This document shows, piece after piece, positions 1 through 5,193 of a DNA stretch of 5,193 nucleotides (position 1 is its first letter; each line of letters opens with the position of its first letter). Origin of the DNA: Gemmatimonadota bacterium (lineage in GTDB: Bacteria > Gemmatimonadota > Gemmatimonadetes > Gemmatimonadales > GWC2-71-9); contig JANYCP010000231.1 of NCBI GenBank assembly GCA_025360265.1, positions 1-5,193 of the forward strand, read 5' to 3'. Under the pieces are notes generated by a model, which saw nothing but the letters and a program-made list of their open reading frames with translations, was not told the DNA's origin and searched no databases. Made by a program: the position numbers and the translations under genes.

Positions 1-748
1 CATTGGCGTCGATGTCCGATGGCTGCCCGAACGCGTTGGTCGCGATGCCGTACAGCGTCTGGTCGAACAGCAAACCGAAGTTGGCGAGCTGGGTGGCATT
101 GAAGCCATTGGCCGGAGCGTTGACATCGATGTAGAGGTAGATGTTGTTGCCGAGATACGCGAGCTGCGCCGTAATCTGCGTCCATGTATTGGTGTTGAAA
201 TTCGAGAGCACCTTGAAGGTGCGCGTGCTGCCGAGCGTCGGCGGGAGCAGCAGCGAGGCGCCGCGGTTGGGGCCGGGCTGATAGGTGTGCGTTGCCGCAC
301 GGGCAAAGAGCCCGCGCTCGAAGTCCCGCTGGCCCTGGCCGGGCCACACGGTCCCGGTGATTGGAAAGTCGGCACCGACGCCGGCAGGCTGTACCGACCG
401 CATTGACGCCACCCGGGCTGCCGTCAACGACGCCGCCGCAAGGTTACCGGTGGTCAGCGTGTACGACACCGCCTGATTCACCACGAGGTTGGTCGGGAAC
501 TGCGGGATGATCAGGTAGCTGGCGCCATTGCCCGCCAGGGTCAGCGTTGTCCCACCGTTGGTGCAGTCCACTCGCGTCGACGTCGCCACCGTCAGCGTCA
601 GCGTCCCGGTTGGTGTGCACGGGTTGCTGGCGAAGGTAATCGGCCCGGGAGGTGGTGGGATCGTCGTGGTGTCGGTCCCGCTGCTGCACGCAAAGAGTGC
701 CGTGACGACGGCGAATCCGACAACACTCGCGAAAGATCGAGAGCCCAT
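1..748 (-). CDS. Lipoprotein, N-terminal part of a possible M30-like (hyicolysin-type) metallopeptidase; runs off the window
   Basis: The first 249 residues are visible; the gene continues beyond base 1. The ATG at 748 has a GGAGG Shine-Dalgarno (754-758) five bases upstream. Residues 1-20 form a short signal peptide (basic Arg4, then hydrophobic GFAVVTALFA) followed by Cys21, a plausible lipobox LFA-C, so export and lipid anchoring are likely. A Ser/Thr/Pro-rich stretch (about 22-37) looks like a linker. Residues about 38-100 are beta-rich and Thr-rich with a Cys pair (Cys44, Cys62). Residues about 165-249 hold alternating strands (IYLYIDVN at 203-210), then FDQTLYGI (228-235) and FGQPSDIDAN (240-249). 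The last stretch resembles the FGxxSDxDGN segment that precedes the catalytic HExxH helix in M30-like peptidases. That helix would lie outside the window, so the peptidase call is inference from a short motif. What is firm is an exported lipoprotein. It lies 90 bases after osmC and probably has its own promoter. Confidence 0.75.
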   Translation of the reverse strand, partial: MGSRSFASVVGFAVVTALFACSSGTDTTTIPPPPGPITFASNPCTPTGTLTLTVATSTRVDCTNGGTTLTLAGNGASYLIIPQFPTNLVVNQAVSYTLTTGNLAAASLTAARVASMRSVQPAGVGADFPITGTVWPGQGQRDFERGLFARAATHTYQPGPNRGASLLLPPTLGSTRTFKVLSNFNTNTWTQITAQLAYLGNNIYLYIDVNAPANGFNATQLANFGLLFDQTLYGIATNAFGQPSDIDAN

Positions 749-790
749 CAATACCTCCGGGAAGCAACACGCAGATCGCGACGCTTCAGA

Positions 791-799
791 ATAGTAGCA
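791..799 (-). promoter_or_regulatory. Possible extended -10 promoter for the lipoprotein gene
   Basis: In the 90-base gap between osmC and the lipoprotein gene the minus strand reads TGCTACTAT, an extended -10 pattern (TG-N-TACTAT, close to TATAAT). It would place a transcription start about 35-40 bases before the ATG at 748. No convincing -35 hexamer lies at the expected distance. The sigma-factor preferences of this organism are unknown, so this is a weak call. Confidence 0.3.
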
Positions 800-838
800 G
801 TGCCCTTCGAGAAGAGCGCACCCGCAGTGCAGTTCGTG

Positions 839-1255
839 TCAGACGAGCGTCAACGAGATCGGTACGGCGGCGAGCGCCTTGGACACCGGGCAATTCTTCT
901 TGGCGTCTTCCGCGGTCGATTGGAGGAGTTCCGCCGAAATGTTGCCCGCGACGGCGTGACAGGAGAGGTCGATACCGACAATCTCGAAGAGCCCGTTCAC
1001 CAGTTCGAGGTGCACTGTTGCGGTCGTCTCGACACTGGTGGGCACGAAGCCCACCTTTGACAGTCCGGCGGAGAACGCCATCGAGAAACAGGCCGCGTGC
1101 GCGGCGCCGATCAATTCCTCGGGATTGGTCCCGGGTGTGTCGCCGAACCGAGTCGCGAACGAGTATGCGCCGGACAATGCGCCACTCCCCAGCGCGAACT
1201 TCCCGCTTCCCTGCTTGAGGTCGCCTTCCCAGCGTGCAGATCCCTTGCGGTCCAT
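839..1255 (-). CDS. osmC: OsmC-type organic hydroperoxide reductase
   Basis: A complete 138-residue protein, the usual length for OsmC. The family are cytosolic homodimeric thiol peroxidases that reduce organic hydroperoxides; the active sites form across the dimer interface. The match to Escherichia coli OsmC is visible by eye: ARWEGDLK near the start, TRF with Arg36, then GTNPEELIGAAHAACFSMA (42-60) with the peroxidatic Cys56, and KKNCPVSKAL (119-128) with the resolving Cys122. Arg36 and one of Glu47/Glu48 are the likely partners activating the cysteine. A third cysteine, Cys99, lies in a strand and is not part of the known mechanism. The ATG at 1255 is chosen over a longer frame reaching 1318 because the family begins at this point and a GGAG lies five bases upstream. 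The gene starts one base after the tadA stop, so it is probably translated by coupling on a clpB-tadA-osmC message. The protein looks intact. Confidence 0.95.
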   Translation of the reverse strand: MDRKGSARWEGDLKQGSGKFALGSGALSGAYSFATRFGDTPGTNPEELIGAAHAACFSMAFSAGLSKVGFVPTSVETTATVHLELVNGLFEIVGIDLSCHAVAGNISAELLQSTAEDAKKNCPVSKALAAVPISLTLV

Positions 1256-1264
1256 TTCATCTCC
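1253..1264 (-). promoter_or_regulatory. tadA stop / osmC start junction with internal ribosome binding site
   Basis: Read on the minus strand the junction is GGAGATGAAATG: a GGAG (1261-1264) inside the last codons of tadA, the tadA stop TGA (1257-1259), one base, then the osmC ATG (1253-1255). This arrangement favours translational coupling. An out-of-frame ATG (1258-1260) overlaps the stop but has no room for a Shine-Dalgarno and opens no known protein, so the ATG at 1255 is the start. Confidence 0.7.
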
Positions 1265-1709
1265 GAGTGACAAAGAAGTCGCGTAAGAGTGTTGAACATT
1301 CCGGCTCAAGCACGCCACCGAGCACTTCGGCGCGGTGATTTAGCGCCGAATGACGAAGCAGGTCATGAATGGATCCCGCCATCCCTGCCTTTTCGTCCCA
1401 CGCACCGAAGACCACCCGGCCCACTTTCGTCAACACGATCGCGCCAGCGCAGAGCGCACATGGCTCGAGCGTGACGTACAAAATGGCGTCAGGGAGGCGA
1501 TCATCGCCACTGACCGCCATCGCCCGATGAATTGCCAGAAACTCGGCATGTGCCGTCGGATGGTTCAGCTCGACGGTTTCATTGTGCGCTGCGGCAACCA
1601 TCTCGCCGCCGCGCATGACGACAGCGCCAACCGGAATTTCACCCACATCACGCGCCAGGGCCGCCTGTTCCAGCGCCAGGCGCATGCCCGCGAGATCTGC
1701 CGCTGACAC
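1257..1709 (-). CDS. tadA: tRNA-specific adenosine deaminase TadA (wobble A34 to inosine)
   Basis: A complete 150-residue cytidine/deoxycytidylate deaminase fold protein. TadA is a cytosolic zinc enzyme that deaminates the wobble adenosine, classically of tRNA-Arg(ACG), to inosine, and is usually essential. The zinc site is visible: HAE at 54-56 (His54 ligand, Glu56 proton shuttle) and PCALC at 83-87 (Cys84 and Cys87 ligands). Also typical of TadA rather than other deaminases are GEIPVGAVV (23-31), NH-PTAHAE (49-56), LYVTLEPCALCAGAIV (77-92), VVFGAWDEKAGMAGS (99-113) with its variable loop, and LNHRAEVLGGVL (123-134). The start used is GTG at 1709, which gives eight residues before the first conserved helix, close to family length. 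It has only a weak GAG about seven bases upstream; the strong Shine-Dalgarno lies further up (see the separate entry). The gene follows clpB by about 20 bases and abuts osmC, so it is probably co-transcribed with both. Confidence 0.95.
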   Translation of the reverse strand: MSAADLAGMRLALEQAALARDVGEIPVGAVVMRGGEMVAAAHNETVELNHPTAHAEFLAIHRAMAVSGDDRLPDAILYVTLEPCALCAGAIVLTKVGRVVFGAWDEKAGMAGSIHDLLRHSALNHRAEVLGGVLEPECSTLLRDFFVTRR

Positions 1710-1718
1710 TGGAGCGCT

Positions 1719-1733
1719 CAGTCGGCTCTCCTA
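1719..1733 (-). promoter_or_regulatory. Ribosome binding site of tadA overlapping the clpB stop codon; start ambiguous
   Basis: The minus strand reads TAGGAGAGCCGACTG. The clpB stop TAG (1731-1733) is built into an AGGAG Shine-Dalgarno (1728-1732). The GTG at 1709 lies 18 bases beyond it, too far for efficient use. An in-frame CTG at 1719-1721 lies six bases beyond it, at ideal distance, and would add four residues (initiator then SAP). CTG starts are rare, so GTG stays the default, but the spacing argues for checking. Confidence 0.5.
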
Positions 1734-4328
1734 ACTCTTGAAGGCCAGGTGATCGCCCTCGACCACCACGCGGATCGTCTCACCTTCGGTGTACTTCCCC
1801 TCCAGCACCTGCATCGCCATCGGATTCTGCAATTCTCGCTGAATCACCCGCTTGAGCGGACGAGCGCCGTAGAGTGGGTCGTATCCGGTATCCGACAGCC
1901 ACGCCATTGCCGCCGGATCGACGTCGAGCACCAATCCCTTGGCCGACACCAGTGCTCGCAGCCGCGCCAACTGAAGTGCCACGATGTGGTCGAGATCCTC
2001 TCGCGACAGCGGACGGAAGACTACGATGTCGTCGACGCGATTGAGGAACTCGGGACGGAAGTGCGCCCGCAATTCGGTAAGTACCTGGGCCTCGACCACT
2101 GCCCAGCCCGCGTCGCTCGTGTCCTTGCGCTCAAGGAGGACGCGTGATCCGATGTTGCTGGTCATGATGATGACGATGTTGCGGAAATCAACAACGCGGC
2201 CTTGCGAGTCGGTGAGGCGACCGTCGTCGAGCACCTGCAGCAAGAGATTGAATACGTCGGGATGCGCTTTTTCAATTTCATCGAACAGGATGACGCAGTA
2301 CGGACGGCGACGCACCGCCTCGGTCAGCTGACCACCTTCCTCGTAGCCGATGTAGCCGGGCGGCGCGCCGATCATCCTGGCGACCGCGTGTTTCTCCATA
2401 TACTCCGACATGTCGAGGCGAAGCATTGCGCGCTCGTCGTCGAACAGGAATTCCGCCAGCGCGCGTGCCGTCTCGGTTTTCCCGACGCCCGTGGGCCCGA
2501 GGAAGATGAAGGATCCGGTCGGCTTGCCCGCATCCTGCAATCCGGCGCGGGCGCGGCGCACGGCATTGGATACCGCCGCAAGCGCTTCGCCCTGCCCAAC
2601 AACGCGGCGACTCAACTCCGCCTCGAGGCGCGTCAGCCGCTCCTTGTCGGACTCGAGCATCTTCGTCACAGGGATCCCGGTCCACTTCGCCACGACACTC
2701 GCGATATCCTCGGGACCAACTTCCTCGCGGAGATACTTCGAGGTCTTCTGCACTTCCATCAACTTCTGTTCGTCTGCAGCGATCGTGCGTTCCAGCTCGG
2801 GGATCTTGCCGTACCGCAGCTCGGCGGCCTTCTGCAGGTCGCCGGCCCGGGTCGCCTGATCCACCTCCGCCCGCAACGATTCGATTTCGGCCTTCGCCTT
2901 CTGCACGCCTTCGATCGCCTGCTTTTCTGCCTGCCACCGCGCCTTCATCCCGGCGCTTTTCTCACGCGCCTCCGCGATCTCCTGCTCCAGGGCGGTACGC
3001 CGCTCGACCGACGCTTTGTCCTTGTCGCGCAGCAGTGATTGACGTTCGATCTCCAGCTGAAGGATACGGCGTTCCACCTCGTCGATTTCTTGAGGTAGCG
3101 AATCGAGTTCCATGCGAATGCGCGACGCCGCTTCGTCGACCAGGTCGATCGCCTTGTCCGGAAGGAACCGGTCACCGATGTAGCGATTGGATAGCGTTGC
3201 GGCAGCAACCAGCGCGTTATCGGTGATCCGTACGCCGTGATGGACCTGGTACTTTTCCTTGAGGCCCCGCAGGATGGCTATAGTGTCCTCGACGCTTGGC
3301 TCGCCAACGTACACCGGCTGAAAGCGACGTTCGAGTGCAGCGTCTTTCTCGATGTTCTGTCGATATTCGTCGAGCGTGGTCGCGCCAACAACATGCAGCT
3401 CGCCCCGCGCCAGCGCCGGCTTGAGAAGATTGGATGCGTCCACCGCACCTTCCGCCTTGCCCGCACCAACGATGGTATGCAATTCATCGATGAAGACAAT
3501 GTAGCGACCGCCAGCATCGATCAGTTCCTTCACCACCGACTTGAGGCGCTCCTCGAATTCACCGCGGTACTTGGCGCCGGCGAGGAGTTGCCCAATGTCG
3601 AGCGAGACGATCTCCTTGCCCTTGAGCGAGTCCGGCACGTCACCGTTGACGATGCGCTGCGCGAGGCCCTCGACGATCGCAGTCTTGCCGACGCCAGGTT
3701 CACCAATGAGCACCGGGTTGTTCTTGGTGCGTCGTGACAAGACTTGCATGACGCGGCGCACTTCTTCGTCGCGCCCAATGACCGGATCGAGTTTTCCGGC
3801 GCGCGCCGAATCCGTCAGGTTGCGGGTGAAACGTTCGAGCGACTGATATTGCTGTTCGGGAGTTTCATCGACAACTCGGTGCGAGCCACGAATCGCGTCG
3901 AGTGCCGTGCGTAATTCCTTGGCCGAGAGTCCCTCGCCCTCGAGCATCGCCCGCGCCGACGTTCCCTTCTCAGATGCCAGAGCCAGGAGCAGGTGTTCGG
4001 TAGAGACAAACGCGTCGCCGAGTTCCTTGGCGATGGTCTCGCCGCGCTCGAACACCTTGGACAACGTGCGGTCGATTGTCGGCGTGACGTCATTGGCGCC
4101 GCGCTGCGTGGGGAACGAGGCGATTTCTGATTCGACCCGATTGCTGAGCCGCGGTACCGACACGCCGGCCTTGGCGAGGAGCGGCTGCACGATCCCCTCT
4201 TCCTGTGCCAGCAGCGCGGACAGCAGGTGTGCGTCATTGACCACGGGATTGCCGCGGGCGCGTGCCTGCTCGAGCGCTCCCTGCACCGCTTCGCGGGCCT
4301 TCAATGTCAGACGATCTGGACGCAGCAT
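1731..4328 (-). CDS. clpB: ClpB (Hsp104-type) ATP-dependent protein disaggregase
   Basis: A complete 865-residue ClpB (E. coli: 857). The family forms cytosolic hexamers that pull polypeptides out of aggregates with DnaK/DnaJ/GrpE. Domain order: Clp N domain with two repeats (about 1-145); AAA+ 1 with Walker A GEPGVGKT (209-216), Walker B ending Asp281-Glu282, pore-loop Tyr254 in GAKYRG, and the ALERRF arginine fingers Arg334/Arg335; a coiled-coil M domain (about 405-530, rich in Glu, Lys, Arg, Leu), which separates ClpB from ClpA, ClpC without the long insert, and ClpX; AAA+ 2 with Walker A GPTGVGKT (611-618), Walker B Asp683-Glu684, pore-loop Tyr659 in GAPPGYIGY, FLNR arginine Arg764 and sensor-2 Arg823 in GARPLKR. 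There is no ClpP-docking IGF/L loop. All catalytic residues are present. The ATG at 4328 has GGAGG (4336-4340) seven bases upstream and gives the canonical family N-terminus. No CIRCE element or clear heat-shock sigma-factor promoter is visible in the 84-base gap upstream. tadA follows closely. Confidence 0.99.
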   Translation of the reverse strand: MLRPDRLTLKAREAVQGALEQARARGNPVVNDAHLLSALLAQEEGIVQPLLAKAGVSVPRLSNRVESEIASFPTQRGANDVTPTIDRTLSKVFERGETIAKELGDAFVSTEHLLLALASEKGTSARAMLEGEGLSAKELRTALDAIRGSHRVVDETPEQQYQSLERFTRNLTDSARAGKLDPVIGRDEEVRRVMQVLSRRTKNNPVLIGEPGVGKTAIVEGLAQRIVNGDVPDSLKGKEIVSLDIGQLLAGAKYRGEFEERLKSVVKELIDAGGRYIVFIDELHTIVGAGKAEGAVDASNLLKPALARGELHVVGATTLDEYRQNIEKDAALERRFQPVYVGEPSVEDTIAILRGLKEKYQVHHGVRITDNALVAAATLSNRYIGDRFLPDKAIDLVDEAASRIRMELDSLPQEIDEVERRILQLEIERQSLLRDKDKASVERRTALEQEIAEAREKSAGMKARWQAEKQAIEGVQKAKAEIESLRAEVDQATRAGDLQKAAELRYGKIPELERTIAADEQKLMEVQKTSKYLREEVGPEDIASVVAKWTGIPVTKMLESDKERLTRLEAELSRRVVGQGEALAAVSNAVRRARAGLQDAGKPTGSFIFLGPTGVGKTETARALAEFLFDDERAMLRLDMSEYMEKHAVARMIGAPPGYIGYEEGGQLTEAVRRRPYCVILFDEIEKAHPDVFNLLLQVLDDGRLTDSQGRVVDFRNIVIIMTSNIGSRVLLERKDTSDAGWAVVEAQVLTELRAHFRPEFLNRVDDIVVFRPLSREDLDHIVALQLARLRALVSAKGLVLDVDPAAMAWLSDTGYDPLYGARPLKRVIQRELQNPMAMQVLEGKYTEGETIRVVVEGDHLAFKS

Positions 4329-4391
4329 GGTTGGGCCTCCAGCGTGGAAGATGGCAAGGCTGGGGCCACGGCGCGACTGCCATTAACGCAG

Positions 4392-4415
4392 TGAGGGACG
4401 CCGGGGCATCCCTCA
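4392..4415 (-). terminator. Strong stem-loop at the end of the FlgD-like gene, upstream of clpB
   Basis: On the minus strand TGAGGGA and TCCCTCA pair perfectly over seven bases, and a G-T pair plus two G-C pairs extend the stem to ten with a CCCG loop. The first three bases are the stop codon of the FlgD-like gene. No U-tract follows, so it is not a canonical intrinsic terminator on this strand. It could protect the 3' end of the upstream message, act as a weak terminator, or sit in the clpB leader. On the plus strand a T7 run begins 18 bases beyond the stem, too far to count. Confidence 0.5.
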
Positions 4416-4835
4416 GGGTGCGGTAAATAGCAGTTTTTTTGTCGGACCGAAGTCATCTACCTTGAGGTAGAAGAAGTACAGTCCGGGTGACGCCGCCCTC
4501 GTGCCGTTGCTGACTGTTCCGTCCCAGACCGCCAGATACTCGCCACATTTCAGCGGAATGCTGTCCAGGACCACGGTGGGACGGTCACGAAGGCGAAGTA
4601 CTGCCACCGTCTGGGACAGCGAGTTGGAAACCCGCAACGACACATGGGGGACATGCCCCTGCCGACAGATTTCCGGTGCAACGGCAAATGGTACCAGCGC
4701 CACCGGGTAGGTGGGGTTGGCCCGGGGCTCTTCGAGTGCGATGGCCGGTCTGGTTGGCGATCGCTGGGCGGCAGCAGGAAGCGCCACAACCCCTCCGAGC
4801 AGCAGGCCGAGTCCCCACCGGACGAACCGGTGCAT
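4413..4835 (-). CDS. Small exported protein with a FlgD-like Ig-fold domain
   Basis: A complete 140-residue protein. The ATG at 4835 has an AAGGAG (4841-4846) five bases upstream; a frame reaching 4928 exists but would bury the signal peptide. Residues 1-23 are a textbook Sec signal (Arg3 and Arg6, hydrophobic GLGLLLGGVVAL, then PAAA with likely cleavage before Gln24). The mature part is about 117 residues and all-beta in appearance: VPHVSLRVSNSLSQTVAVL (62-80), a strand around 85-93, CGEYLAVWDGT (97-107), SPGLYFFYLKVDD (116-128) and a final KKLLF (133-137). The WDG turn followed by a GLYFYL strand and a basic-LL ending is the pattern of FlgD-like Ig modules that often sit at the C-terminus of secreted bacterial proteins; here it is almost the whole protein. 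Cys57 and Cys97 bracket the domain and probably form a disulfide in the envelope. Function unknown; a structural or carbohydrate/peptide-binding role is possible. It lies between recO and clpB. Confidence 0.85.
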   Translation of the reverse strand: MHRFVRWGLGLLLGGVVALPAAAQRSPTRPAIALEEPRANPTYPVALVPFAVAPEICRQGHVPHVSLRVSNSLSQTVAVLRLRDRPTVVLDSIPLKCGEYLAVWDGTVSNGTRAASPGLYFFYLKVDDFGPTKKLLFTAP

Positions 4836-4949
4836 AGACGCTCCTTCAGGCTGCTGACGATTTGTGGATCGAACCAACCTCCGGGTGTCGCGGAACCTGC
4901 AATGGGAAGGTAGTGGGGTGTGGAGCATGGGGCGTGGGGCGTGGGGATG
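4836..4949. other. Intergenic gap between recO and the FlgD-like gene
   Basis: The gap is 114 bases. The right half is the G-rich arm of the inverted repeat. The left half holds the Shine-Dalgarno of the FlgD-like gene and no convincing -35/-10 pair on the minus strand. No RNA gene or small reading frame is supported. Confidence 0.5.
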
Positions 4950-4992
4950 TTAGTCCGGCGATCGATCCTCCCCACCCCATGCCGCATGCCCC
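4922..4992. repeat. Imperfect inverted repeat with tandem GGGGCGT units at the 3' end of recO
   Basis: A G-rich arm (4922-4947) faces a C-rich arm (4969-4992) across a 21-base loop. The inner stem GTGGGGA/TCCCCAC (4941-4947 with 4969-4975) is perfect. The outer stem GCATGG...GGCGT continues to 4922/4992 with a few bulges and mismatches, giving roughly 20 pairs. The G-rich arm is itself made of short tandem units (GGGGCGT, GGGGCGT, GGGGATG). The recO stop lies in the loop and the last 14 or so recO codons are the C-rich arm. It may serve as a transcription stop or message stabiliser between recO and the next gene, or be one copy of a dispersed intergenic repeat. Confidence 0.6.
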
Positions 4993-5192
4993 TTGCCCCA
5001 TGCCTCCAACGCCGGCATCGGCCCATCCCCCAGGTGCTCCCGGACCCACCGCACCAGCAACCGGCGATGCGCTGCGCCCTGACGGGCATCCAGCAGCGGC
5101 AATTCGCCACCCGGATCGAGAAGCGCCACGAGGTCGGCACGATCCACCGGCTGAAGTCGCCGCGATGTCCCCTGTCGGGCGCAGCTATCGCA
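4950..5192 (-). CDS. recO: Probable DNA repair protein RecO, C-terminal 80 residues
   Basis: The frame is open to the right edge of the window, so the gene is cut; the stop TAA is at 4950-4952. An in-frame GTG at 5147 is unlikely to be the start because the frame continues upstream with a meaningful motif. The visible part opens with CDSC (Cys1 and Cys4), which fits the second half of the RecO zinc-binding CxxC...CxxC site. It then has a helical region (LQPVDRADLVALLD, 13-26) and HRRLLVRWVREHLGDGPMPALEAW (42-65), matching the last RecO helices, which usually read like RRLLxRYxxxHLxxxxLRSL. RecO binds RecR and single-stranded DNA and helps load RecA at gaps in the RecFOR pathway. The final residues (about 66-80, rich in Gly, His, Trp, Asp) look unlike RecO and are encoded by the inverted repeat. 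The assignment rests on short motifs in a fragment; another zinc-motif protein cannot be fully excluded. Confidence 0.65.
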   Translation of the reverse strand, partial: CDSCARQGTSRRLQPVDRADLVALLDPGGELPLLDARQGAAHRRLLVRWVREHLGDGPMPALEAWGKGHAAWGGEDRSPD

Positions 5193-5193
5193 C

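Noticed and set aside
797..830. Direct repeat GCAGTGC (797-803 and 824-830) as an operator
   Set aside because: Seven bases repeated once in GC-rich DNA is easily chance, and nothing else ties it to a regulator.
2278..2937. Minus-strand open frame of 219 codons inside clpB in another frame
   Set aside because: It overlaps the same strand of an intact clpB, is extremely Arg/Gly-rich and matches no family; it is a high-GC shadow frame.
2202..3038. Long plus-strand open frame (278 codons) opposite clpB
   Set aside because: It is antisense to the coiled-coil and second AAA+ regions of an intact clpB. It has no domain, no clear ribosome binding site and a composition that mirrors GC-rich codon structure. 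Other long antisense frames (for example 1350-1706 and 3907-4386) fail in the same way.
4329..4412. CIRCE or heat-shock sigma-factor promoter upstream of clpB
   Set aside because: No TTAGCACTC-type inverted repeat and no CTTGAA / CCCCAT-T pair at usable spacing could be found.
4434..4440. T7 run as the tail of a plus-strand intrinsic terminator
   Set aside because: The only strong stem (4392-4415) ends 18 bases before it, and no plus-strand gene ends here.
4392..4442. Programmed -1 frameshift: A7 run (4434-4440) in phase as A-AAA-AAA followed by a stem-loop in the FlgD-like gene
   Set aside because: The spacer of 18 bases is longer than in known bacterial sites, the normal frame already ends the protein at a fitting basic-LLF strand, and the shifted frame runs into clpB as an unremarkable sequence.
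4950..5147. Separate 65-residue protein starting at the GTG at 5147
   Set aside because: The frame stays open upstream to the window edge with a CxxC motif fitting RecO, so the GTG is internal to a cut gene.

Overview
The window is GC-rich bacterial chromosome. All six supported genes lie on the minus strand, so it reads biologically from right to left: recO C-terminus -> small secreted FlgD-like Ig-fold protein -> clpB -> tadA -> osmC -> N-terminus of a lipoprotein that resembles a metallopeptidase. Nearly every base is accounted for. There is no RNA gene, CRISPR array, phage gene or insertion sequence. The style of the proteins suggests Gemmatimonadota or a relative: short exported proteins ending in a Trp-Asp-Gly / Gly-Leu-Tyr-Phe-Tyr FlgD-like module, and a lipoprotein reaching an FGxPSDxDxN motif. 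That placement is an inference from protein style, not a phylogenetic result.

Region by region (right to left). 5192-4950 is the last 80 residues of a probable RecO repair protein; its end runs into a C-rich/G-rich inverted repeat (4922-4992). 4835-4413 encodes a 140-residue exported protein with a clear signal peptide and two cysteines. Its stop codon is part of a strong stem-loop (4392-4415) in the 84-base gap before clpB. 4328-1731 is a complete, intact 865-residue ClpB disaggregase. tadA follows after about 20 bases, with its Shine-Dalgarno overlapping the clpB stop codon. osmC starts one base after the tadA stop (TGA-A-ATG). A 90-base gap (749-838) with a possible extended -10 promoter precedes the lipoprotein gene, which leaves the window at base 1.

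Working together: clpB-tadA-osmC is packed tightly enough to be one transcript. It combines protein disaggregation, tRNA wobble editing and organic peroxide detoxification, a stress-flavoured set with a housekeeping tRNA gene in the middle. The flanking genes (recO, the two exported proteins) have no evident functional link to it. I see no convincing undescribed system. The most unusual items are the inverted repeat that supplies the tail of RecO, the ambiguous non-ATG start of tadA, and the two exported proteins of unproven function.
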